Under the pieces are notes generated by a model. The model ran no database searches, was not told the origin of the DNA, and saw nothing but the letters and a program-made list of their open reading frames with translations. A program made the translations under genes and the position numbers. This document shows, one piece after another, positions 7,029-13,455 of a stretch of 14,183 nt of DNA. Every line of letters begins with the position of its first letter. The stretch's first letter is position 1. Source of the DNA: an uncultured Collinsella sp. (GTDB lineage: Bacteria > Actinomycetota > Coriobacteriia > Coriobacteriales > Coriobacteriaceae); assembly GCA_902490325.1 (NCBI GenBank), contig CABUDJ010000056.1, forward strand, positions 1 to 14,183, in the 5' to 3' direction.

Positions 7029-8363
7029 ATGAAACCTATCGTCGCCGTCGTCGGACGCCCCAACGTGGGCAAGTCCACGCTCGTTAACCGCCTGGCCCAG
7101 ACCTCGGACGCCATCGTCCACGAGTCCCGCGGCGTCACGCGCGACCGCTCGTACCACACGGCCGATTGGAACGGCCGCGAGTTCACCATCGTCGACACGG
7201 GCGGCATCGAGCCGCTCAAGAGCGATGACGTCTTCGCCACGTCCATTCGCGACCAGGCCCTCGCCGCCGCCGAGGAAGCCGCCGTCATCCTGTTTGTGGT
7301 CGACGGCCGCACCGGCGTCACCGAGGAGGACGAGTCGGTCGCTCGCATGCTCAAGCGCTGCGACAAGCCGGTCTTTCTGCTGGTGAACAAGCTCGACAAT
7401 CCCGACCGCGAGAACGACAGCATCTGGGAGTTCTATTCGCTCGGCATCGGTGAGCCCACGCCGCTCTCGGCCCTGCATGGTCATGGCACGGGCGACCTGC
7501 TCGACGATATCGTGGCCCTGTTGCCCGAGGAGGAGGACGAGATCGCCGACGAGTTCCCCGATGCGCTGAATGTGGCCATCATCGGCCGCCCCAACGCCGG
7601 TAAGTCCTCGCTGTTCAACCGCATCCTGGGCGCTGACCGCTCCATCGTGTCCAACATTGCCGGCACGACGCGCGACGCCATCGACACGGTCGTCGAGCGC
7701 AACGGCAAGCACTACCGCATGGTCGACACCGCGGGCATTCGCAAGAAGAGCACCGTGTACGAGAACATCGAGTACTACTCGATGGTCCGCGGCCTGCGCG
7801 CCATCGACCGCGCCGACGTGGCGCTGCTCGTTGTCGACGCCTCCGTGGGTGTCACCGAGCAGGACCAGAAGGTCATGGGTCTTGCCATCGAGCGCGGTTG
7901 CGCCATCGTGGTGCTGCTCAACAAGTGGGACCTGCTCGACGACGATCGCAAGCGCGAGGCCTGCATGGAGACCATCGACCGCCGTCTGGGCGTCATGGCT
8001 CCCTGGGCCCAGTACCTGCGTATCTCGGCCCTCACTGGCCGCAGCGTCGAGAAGATCTGGGCGATGGTCGACGCCGCCGAAAAGACGCGCTCGCAAAAGA
8101 TCAGCACCTCGCGCCTCAACACGTTCCTCACCGACCTGCGCGAGTTCGGTCATACCGTGGTGGACGGCAAGCGCCGCCTGCGCATGCACTACGTGACCCA
8201 GACGGGCGTCAACCCGCCGACGTTCACGTTCTTCGTCAACCACAGCGACCTGGTCAACGACACCTACCAGCGCTACGTAGAGAACCGCATGCGCTCAACC
8301 TTCGACTTTGCCGGCACACCCATTCGACTCTTCTTTAGGAAGAAGGAGCAAAAGGATGCATAA
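7029..8363 (+). CDS. der: Ribosome-assembly GTPase Der (EngA)
   Basis: Der is an essential tandem GTPase that binds the 50S precursor and helps large-subunit maturation. The 444-residue protein has two G domains and a C-terminal KH-like domain. G domain 1 has GRPNVGKST at residues 9-17, RGVTRDRSY, DTGG and NKLD. An acidic linker (PEEEDEIADEF) leads to G domain 2 with GRPNAGKSS at 186-194, AGTTRDAID, DTAGIRKK and NKWD. The KH-like region includes HYVTQTGVNPPTFTFFVNH and ends with the basic FRKKEQKDA. The ATG at 7029 follows AAAGGAGAG (7017-7025), which overlaps the stop of the DUF512 gene. Upstream in-frame codons do not resemble the family, so the longer open frame is ignored. The last eight bases overlap plsY. 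Confidence 0.98.
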   Translation: MKPIVAVVGRPNVGKSTLVNRLAQTSDAIVHESRGVTRDRSYHTADWNGREFTIVDTGGIEPLKSDDVFATSIRDQALAAAEEAAVILFVVDGRTGVTEEDESVARMLKRCDKPVFLLVNKLDNPDRENDSIWEFYSLGIGEPTPLSALHGHGTGDLLDDIVALLPEEEDEIADEFPDALNVAIIGRPNAGKSSLFNRILGADRSIVSNIAGTTRDAIDTVVERNGKHYRMVDTAGIRKKSTVYENIEYYSMVRGLRAIDRADVALLVVDASVGVTEQDQKVMGLAIERGCAIVVLLNKWDLLDDDRKREACMETIDRRLGVMAPWAQYLRISALTGRSVEKIWAMVDAAEKTRSQKISTSRLNTFLTDLREFGHTVVDGKRRLRMHYVTQTGVNPPTFTFFVNHSDLVNDTYQRYVENRMRSTFDFAGTPIRLFFRKKEQKDA

Positions 8364-9039
8364 TCCGATTCTGCTGACCGCCATCTGCGCCGTGGTATCG
8401 TTCTTTATCGGAGCGATTCCGTTTGGCCTGATCTTGGGCCGCGTGTTCAACCACACCGACATTCGCAAGGCGGGCTCCGGCAACATCGGCACCACCAACG
8501 CTCTGCGTGTGGCCGGCCCCAAGGTGGCCGCGCTCACGCTGCTGCTCGACTGCCTTAAGGGCGCCATCTGCGTCCTTATCGCGCGCCCGCTCATTGCGAG
8601 CGTGGGCTTTGGCTTCCCCGTGAGTATCATGGCCCCCGGCGCCGCCGGCGACTGGATGCTCGGCGTCATCTGCCTGGCAGCCGTATGGGGTCATATCTTC
8701 TCGCCTTACCTTAACTTCCACGGCGGCAAGGGCATCGCCGTGGGCCTGGGTGTGATCCTTGCCTGGTACTGGCCCATTGGCCTGTCGCTGCTGGGCATGT
8801 TTATCGTGGCCGTCGCCATCACCAAGTACGTGTCGGTCGGCTCGCTTGCCGCCGCCATCGGCCTTCCCATCGCTGCCTGCGCGGTCTTTCCGTACAGCAG
8901 TCTGGGCCTCAAGTTTTGCATGGCGATGATCGGCATCACCGTGGTGTGGGCCCATCGCTCAAATATTCAAAAGCTCATGGCCGGTAAGGAGTCCAAGCTC
9001 TCGTTTACCAAGCGCGTCACCGTGCCCGACGATAAGTAG
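8356..9039 (+). CDS. plsY: Glycerol-3-phosphate acyltransferase PlsY
   Basis: A polytopic membrane enzyme that transfers an acyl group from acyl phosphate to position 1 of glycerol 3-phosphate, the first acylation in phospholipid synthesis. The 227-residue product has about five hydrophobic segments, the first at residues 9-31. All three family motifs are present: AGSGNIGTTN at 39-48, GHIFSPYLNFHGGKG at 112-126 and HRSNIQKLMAGKES at 200-213. The start at 8356 lies within the last codons of der, with AAGGAG at 8343-8348 seven bases upstream, and the protein begins MHNPILLTAI as expected for a membrane start. The upstream in-frame extension would translate der sequence and is rejected. gpsA, which makes its acceptor substrate, begins nine bases after the stop. 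The acyl-phosphate maker PlsX must be elsewhere. Confidence 0.97.
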   Translation: MHNPILLTAICAVVSFFIGAIPFGLILGRVFNHTDIRKAGSGNIGTTNALRVAGPKVAALTLLLDCLKGAICVLIARPLIASVGFGFPVSIMAPGAAGDWMLGVICLAAVWGHIFSPYLNFHGGKGIAVGLGVILAWYWPIGLSLLGMFIVAVAITKYVSVGSLAAAIGLPIAACAVFPYSSLGLKFCMAMIGITVVWAHRSNIQKLMAGKESKLSFTKRVTVPDDK

Positions 9040-9048
9040 GAGAGAGTC

Positions 9049-10056
9049 ATGAATGTTGCGCTGATTGGCTCCGGCTCCTGGGGAACCGCCGTCGCCGGCC
9101 TCGCCGCCGCGCGAGCCGAGCGCGTGACCATGTGGGCCCATAGCGAGCAGACGGCCGCCGGCATCAACGCCGAGCACCGCAACCCCCGCTATCTGGTGGA
9201 CTACGAGCTGCCAGAAAACGTTTTCGCCACGACGGAGCTTGCCCAGGCGCTCGACAGCGCCGTGGCCATCATCTTTGCCGTTCCTTCGACGCACCTTCGC
9301 AGCGTGTGCCATCAGGCGGCACCGTTTATCGCGGACGAGACGCCGGTCCTGTGCCTCACCAAGGGCATTGAGCCCGAGTCCGGCCTGCTCATGAGCGAGG
9401 TCATCGCCAGCGAGATCGGAAACGAGTCGCGCGTGGCGGCGCTTTCGGGCCCCAACCATGCCGAGGAGATCTGCCGCGGCGGTCTTTCGGCCGCCGTTAT
9501 CGCCAGCGAAGACCAGCAGGTGGGGGAGACCTTTAAGGAACTGCTGCTGTCCACGGCCTTCCGCATCTACTTATCGCAAGACATGACCGGCGTCGAGGTC
9601 TGCGGCGCCATGAAAAACGTCATCGCCATCGTGTGCGGCATTTCCGCCGGCTCGGGCGCGGGCGACAACACGCTCGCCCTCATCATGACGCGCGGCCTGG
9701 CCGAGATCAGCCGCCTGGTGCACGCCCGCGGCGGTCAGGCCATGACCTGCATGGGGCTTGCCGGCATGGGCGACCTTATCGCCACCTGCACCTCGGAGCA
9801 TTCGCGCAACCGCACCTTTGGCTACGAGTTTGCCCACGGCGTTTCACTCGACGAGTATCAGGAGCGCACGCATATGGTGGTCGAGGGCGCCGTCGCGGCC
9901 CGCAGCGTCAGCGAACTCGCCCGCTCACTGGGCGTAGATATTCCGCTCACCTTTGCCGTGGAGCAAACGCTCTACAACGGTGTTACTTTGGATAGGGCGC
10001 TCGAGATTCTTACCGATCGCGTCCCTTCTCAAGAGTTCTACGGACTCACCGACTAG
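9049..10056 (+). CDS. gpsA: NAD(P)-dependent glycerol-3-phosphate dehydrogenase
   Basis: Reduces dihydroxyacetone phosphate to sn-glycerol 3-phosphate with NAD(P)H, giving the backbone that PlsY acylates. It has 335 residues, normal for GpsA. The Rossmann loop is GSGSWGTAVAGLAA at residues 7-20. CLTKGIEPESG at 102-112 supplies Lys105, SGPNHAEEI lies at 134-142, and MKNVIAIVCGISAGSGAGDN carries the catalytic Lys189. GLAGMGDLIATC (236-247) and SRNRTFG (252-258) complete the C-terminal helical domain. The ATG follows AGGAGAG at 9038-9044, overlapping the plsY stop codon, so the two genes are very likely cotranslated. The pairing with plsY links precursor supply and first acylation in one transcript. 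Confidence 0.98.
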   Translation: MNVALIGSGSWGTAVAGLAAARAERVTMWAHSEQTAAGINAEHRNPRYLVDYELPENVFATTELAQALDSAVAIIFAVPSTHLRSVCHQAAPFIADETPVLCLTKGIEPESGLLMSEVIASEIGNESRVAALSGPNHAEEICRGGLSAAVIASEDQQVGETFKELLLSTAFRIYLSQDMTGVEVCGAMKNVIAIVCGISAGSGAGDNTLALIMTRGLAEISRLVHARGGQAMTCMGLAGMGDLIATCTSEHSRNRTFGYEFAHGVSLDEYQERTHMVVEGAVAARSVSELARSLGVDIPLTFAVEQTLYNGVTLDRALEILTDRVPSQEFYGLTD

Positions 10057-10074
10057 CGCAGAAAGGCTTCTACC

Positions 10075-10746
10075 ATGGGTTCCATCAAAATCGCTCCGTC
10101 CGTCCTTTCGGCCGATATGGCCAACCTCAAGGGCGAGCTCGACAAGATCGCCGGTGCCGACTACGTGCACTTCGACGTTATGGACGGTCACTTTACCGGC
10201 AACCTCACCTTTGGCGTCGACATCCTCAAGGCCGTCAAACGCTCCACCGATGTGCCGGTCGACGCGCACCTGATGGTGTCGAACCCCGACGAGACGGTCG
10301 ATTGGTACGCCGATGCCGGTGCCGACATGATCACCGTGCACTACGAGGCCTCCACGCACCTGCACCGCACGCTCACGCATCTGCAGCAACGCGGCGTCAA
10401 GGCCGGCGTGGTGCTCAACCCCGCCACCCCCGTGTGCGTACTCGAGAGCATCATCGACGTCGTCGATATGGTGCTGCTGATGAGCGTGAACCCGGGCTTT
10501 GGCGGCCAGAGCTTTATCCCGGGCACTATCGCCAAACTGCACGAGCTCAAGGCCATGTGCGAGCGCCACGGCGTGTCGCCCATGATCGAGGTCGACGGTG
10601 GCATTTCTTCCAAGAACATTGCCGAGGTCGTCAAGGCTGGTGCCAACGTTCTCGTGGCCGGCTCCGCCGTATTTAAGTCCGAAGATCCCGCCGCCGAGGT
10701 TGCGCTGCTGCAGAAGCTGGGCAATGAGGCCGCACAGGAGGCATAA
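10075..10746 (+). CDS. rpe: Ribulose-phosphate 3-epimerase
   Basis: Interconverts D-ribulose 5-phosphate and D-xylulose 5-phosphate in the pentose phosphate pathway. It is a 223-residue TIM barrel. Strand 1 is KIAPSVLSADMANL; metal and catalytic residues are His32 and Asp34 (HFDVMDG), His65 (DAHLMVSNPDE) and Asp174 (IEVDGGISSKN). The phosphate-binding loop region includes MSVNPGFGGQSFIPG (136-150) and NVLVAGSAVF. In the loop after HFDVMDG the sequence is HFTGNLTFG, where most family members have VPN in place of TGN. The start is set by GAAAGG at 10061-10066, eight bases upstream. It lies 18 bases after gpsA and 6 bases before the cysteine desulfurase gene. A ribulose/allulose-type sugar epimerase of the same fold is possible but the motif set favours Rpe. 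Confidence 0.97.
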   Translation: MGSIKIAPSVLSADMANLKGELDKIAGADYVHFDVMDGHFTGNLTFGVDILKAVKRSTDVPVDAHLMVSNPDETVDWYADAGADMITVHYEASTHLHRTLTHLQQRGVKAGVVLNPATPVCVLESIIDVVDMVLLMSVNPGFGGQSFIPGTIAKLHELKAMCERHGVSPMIEVDGGISSKNIAEVVKAGANVLVAGSAVFKSEDPAAEVALLQKLGNEAAQEA

Positions 10747-10752
10747 ACCCTT

Positions 10753-11931
10753 ATGACCGCAGGTCAAAACCGCATACCCGTGAATCTTGACTACGCCGCC
10801 TCGACGCCCATGCGCGCCGAGGCGCTCCTTGCGCAGCGCGAATATGACGACAGCGAGCTTGCAGGCGTCAACCCCAACTCGCTGCACTCGCTCGGCCGCA
10901 AGGCCGCCGCGCGCCTGGAGGTTGCCCGTCGCGAGATCGCCCATAGCTTTGGCGCACGCGTCCGCCCGTCCGAGATTGTTCTGACCAACGGCGGCACCGA
11001 AGCCAACCAGCTGGCGCTGCTCGGTCTTGCCGAGGGCGCCCGTCAGCGCGACCGCAAGCGCAACCGCGTGATCGTATCTGCCATCGAGCACGATTCGATT
11101 CTGGATAACCTGCCGCTGCTGCGTGCCGCCGGCTTTACCGTCGACCTGGTACAGCCCTGCCGCGCGGGCTACGTTGAGCCTGCCACGCTTGTCGAGCTGC
11201 TCAGCGACGACGTGGCGCTCGTGAGCATTATGGTCGCCAACAACGAGACCGGCGTGGTGCAGCCCATCCGCGAGCTTGCCGCAGCTGCGCACACCGCAGG
11301 TGCCCTGTTCCACACCGATGCCATCCAGGGCTACTTGCATATTCCGCTCGATGTCACCGAGCTGGGCGTCGACGCCATGTCCGTCGCAGCCCACAAGATT
11401 GGCGGTCCCGTGGCATCTGGCGCACTCTACCTTAAGAGCCGCACGCCGCTGCGCCCGCGCATCTTTGGGGGCGGACAGGAGGCCGGTCGTCGTGCCGGCA
11501 CGCAAGACCTGCGAACGCAGCTCGCCTTTGCCGCTGCCGCCTCGTCTCTGACGCCCCATGTGGCTCAGGAGCGCGCGAAGCTGCAAACCCTTTCCGACAA
11601 GCTCTACGCCACGCTTACGGCCCACCCGCGCATTCACGCCACCATGGGTGACTACGCGCAAGCCGATCGTCTGCCCGGCATGGTATCGATCTACATTGAC
11701 GGCATGGACTCCGAGGAACTCATCATCAAGCTCGACGCCGCCGGCTTTGAGGTGTCGGCAGGCTCGGCATGCTCGAGTGGCAGCATGGACCCGAGCCACG
11801 TACTCAGCGCGATGGGCATCGGCCGCGAACAGGCGCTGGGTGCCTTGCGCATCTCCTTCGATGATCGCGTGAATCCAGGCGATCTGGACGACTTTGCCCA
11901 GACGCTGCTCTCGATCGCAGGTGCCGCATGA
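10753..11931 (+). CDS. Cysteine desulfurase, NifS/IscS type
   Basis: A class V PLP-dependent aminotransferase-fold enzyme that takes sulfur from cysteine, forming a persulfide for Fe-S clusters or thiolated tRNA and leaving alanine. The 392-residue protein begins NLDYAASTPMRAEAL, then NPNSLHSLGRKAA and TNGGTEANQLALLGL. IEHDSI, MVANNETGVVQPIREL and FHTDAIQGYLHIPLD contact the cofactor. The PLP lysine is Lys215 in AAHKIGGPVASGALYL, followed by GGGQEAGRRAGTQDL. The active-site cysteine is Cys340 in SAGSACSSGSMDPSHVLSAM, with the short loop typical of the NifS/IscS group and not of SufS. AGGAGG at 10736-10741 precedes the ATG by 11 bases. No IscU scaffold, IscR or MnmA/ThiI gene is adjacent, so the sulfur acceptor cannot be named. 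Its stop overlaps the Nif3 start (ATGA). Confidence 0.95.
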   Translation: MTAGQNRIPVNLDYAASTPMRAEALLAQREYDDSELAGVNPNSLHSLGRKAAARLEVARREIAHSFGARVRPSEIVLTNGGTEANQLALLGLAEGARQRDRKRNRVIVSAIEHDSILDNLPLLRAAGFTVDLVQPCRAGYVEPATLVELLSDDVALVSIMVANNETGVVQPIRELAAAAHTAGALFHTDAIQGYLHIPLDVTELGVDAMSVAAHKIGGPVASGALYLKSRTPLRPRIFGGGQEAGRRAGTQDLRTQLAFAAAASSLTPHVAQERAKLQTLSDKLYATLTAHPRIHATMGDYAQADRLPGMVSIYIDGMDSEELIIKLDAAGFEVSAGSACSSGSMDPSHVLSAMGIGREQALGALRISFDDRVNPGDLDDFAQTLLSIAGAA

Positions 11932-12737
11932 TCGTCGCCGAGCTCGAGCGCGCCCTACTGGCACGCTATCCCAAGGCGGACGCCGAGGGCTGGGATCACG
12001 TAGGACTCTCCGTTGGCGATCCGGCCGCGGAGATCACCGGCGTTGCCTGCGCACTCGATGCGACCGAGGCTAATGTTCGCCGCGCCCAAGAAGCAAGCGC
12101 CAACGTGCTGCTGACGCATCATCCCATATACATCAAGGCACCCGAGGCCTTTTGTCCGGCGGATGCCACACGACCCCAGTGCAGTGCGGCCCTCTACGAG
12201 GCTGCCCGCTGCGGGGTGAGCATTATCTCGCTCCACACCAACCTGGACCGCTCGCACGAGGCACGTATCTGCCTAAGTAGGCTTTTGGACGCCGCGCCCG
12301 CAAGCTCGTTGGAGCACGTGGACGACCCCGAGGCCTGCGGACTGGGCGTACTCGCGACCCTCCACGACCCCTGCAGCCTGCGCGACCTTGCCACTCGCGC
12401 CGCCACGGCGTTTGGCAGCGACCCACGTGTGTGGGGCGAGGCCGATCATCCGTGCCGCACCGTCGCCATTCTGGGCGGCTCCCTCGGCGACTTTGGCGAG
12501 CTTGCCATCGCCGCCGGTGCGGATGTCATCGTGACGGGCGAGGCGGGCTACCACGTGGCACAGGACCTCGCTCTGCGCGGTCTGCCGGTGATCTTGCTCG
12601 GCCACGACCGCTCCGAGGAGCCGTTCGTGGATATATTGATGAACTCTGCAGTTGACGCCGGGGTTAAACCCCGTCATGCGATTAAAATACTGAACCCTTG
12701 CCAATGGTGGACTGTGACAAAAGGAGAGAACTTATGA
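11928..12737 (+). CDS. Nif3/DUF34 family dinuclear metal-binding protein
   Basis: Nif3-like proteins bind two metal ions and form toroidal hexamers; GTP cyclohydrolase I type 2 is an annotation often given to them but their cell role is unsettled. The 269-residue product has GWDHVGLSVGDP (21-32) near the N-terminus. Likely metal ligands are His64 and His65 (LLTHHPIYIK), Asp107 (HTNLDRSHEA), and His226 with Glu230 (LLGHDRSEEP), matching the family pattern of two adjacent histidines, an aspartate and a HX3E pair. The ATG at 11928 overlaps the TGA of the cysteine desulfurase by four bases, indicating coupled translation. The next gene's start overlaps its stop in the same way. Nif3 beside a zinc-ribbon gene is also found in mycobacteria. 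The last 35 or so codons are AT-rich with codons rare elsewhere here (ATA, TTA, AAA), possibly because of an embedded control site. Confidence 0.93.
   Translation: MIVAELERALLARYPKADAEGWDHVGLSVGDPAAEITGVACALDATEANVRRAQEASANVLLTHHPIYIKAPEAFCPADATRPQCSAALYEAARCGVSIISLHTNLDRSHEARICLSRLLDAAPASSLEHVDDPEACGLGVLATLHDPCSLRDLATRAATAFGSDPRVWGEADHPCRTVAILGGSLGDFGELAIAAGADVIVTGEAGYHVAQDLALRGLPVILLGHDRSEEPFVDILMNSAVDAGVKPRHAIKILNPCQWWTVTKGENL
12659..12688 (+). promoter_or_regulatory. Palindrome and -10-like box inside the end of the Nif3 gene
   Basis: A perfect 15-bp odd palindrome, CGGGGTTAAACCCCG, lies at 12659-12673. TTGACG (12652-12657) precedes it and TAAAAT (12683-12688, five of six to the -10 consensus) follows. 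The spacing of 25 bases between these two boxes is too long for a standard promoter, so either one box is fortuitous or another -35 is used. The palindrome could be an operator or an RNA hairpin ahead of the zinc-ribbon gene at 12734 and coaBC. The elements are seen directly; the control role is inferred. Confidence 0.3.
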
Positions 12738-13453
12738 GCGCCGGCGCTACGCTACTCAAGCTGCAACAGATCGATTTGGAGCTCGCCCGCAATAAGAGCG
12801 AACTTGCCAATATGCCGGAGCTCAAGGAGCTCGCCTCAAAGCGCAAAACCTATGTAAAGCTTAAGTCCGAGATGACCAAGCTCTATGCTCAGCGCAAGGA
12901 CCTCGACATTGAGCTGGACGATCTCAACACCACCGAGATCCAGACCAACAACGCCATCGAGGCCGCCAAGAAACGCCACGTTGACGGATCTGACTACCGC
13001 GAGGTTCAGGACCTGGAGAACGAGCTCGCCACCCTGGCCAAACGCCTGGATAAGATCGAGCACACCCGCAAGGACGTCGTCGTCGCCCATAAGGAGGCAC
13101 TCGACCGCGAGACCCGCGCGCAGGCCATCATCGCCAAGTTCGAAGAGGGCGTGAAGGCCGATACCAAGGCCGCCCGCGCCAAGGCAGCCGACCTGCAGGC
13201 TCAGATCGAAGCCGCCACTAAGGAGCGCACCGCGCTTGCCGCCACGCTTCCGACTGACGTGCTCACCGACTACGAGCGCCTGCTCAAGCAGTTCCGCGGC
13301 CTGGCCGTCGAGACCATCAAGGGCAACATCCCCACGGTCTGCCACACCGCGCTGCAGGCGTCGTCCATGAGCGACCTCAACCATGACGGCAGTGAGATTA
13401 CGCACTGCCCGTATTGCCACCGCCTGCTCGTGCTCCCCAGCAAGGAAGCCTAA
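12734..13453 (+). CDS. Coiled-coil C4-type zinc ribbon protein (PF02591-like)
   Basis: A 239-residue protein of the family with a long N-terminal coiled coil and a C-terminal zinc ribbon; members are widespread in Actinobacteria and thought to bind nucleic acid, but the function is not settled. Residues 5-190 are almost wholly charged heptad-like helix (LKLQQIDLELARNKSELANM, KRLDKIEHTRKD, AADLQAQIEAATKER). The family signature DYREVQDLENEL lies near 87-99. The ribbon shows CHTAL (Cys203, His204) and HCPYCHRLL (Cys225, Cys228). The first cysteine expected three residues before Cys203 is Pro200, so only three of four usual cysteines are present. The start at 12734 uses AAAGGAGAG just upstream and overlaps the Nif3 stop (ATGA); an earlier in-frame ATG at 12698 lacks a ribosome binding site. 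coaBC follows after two bases. Confidence 0.88.
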   Translation: MSAGATLLKLQQIDLELARNKSELANMPELKELASKRKTYVKLKSEMTKLYAQRKDLDIELDDLNTTEIQTNNAIEAAKKRHVDGSDYREVQDLENELATLAKRLDKIEHTRKDVVVAHKEALDRETRAQAIIAKFEEGVKADTKAARAKAADLQAQIEAATKERTALAATLPTDVLTDYERLLKQFRGLAVETIKGNIPTVCHTALQASSMSDLNHDGSEITHCPYCHRLLVLPSKEA

Positions 13454-13455
13454 CG

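Noticed and set aside
5570..8243. Long - strand open frames opposite the DUF512 gene and der
   Set aside because: Same composition effect; the sense-strand proteins are well-conserved families with intact motifs.
9925..11964. A very long open frame on the - strand (about 679 codons) opposite rpe and the cysteine desulfurase gene
   Set aside because: It is fully antisense to two genes with complete, recognisable motifs, has low-complexity Gly/Val/His/Ala-rich translation and no family resemblance. Long antisense frames are expected where third codon positions are almost all G or C.
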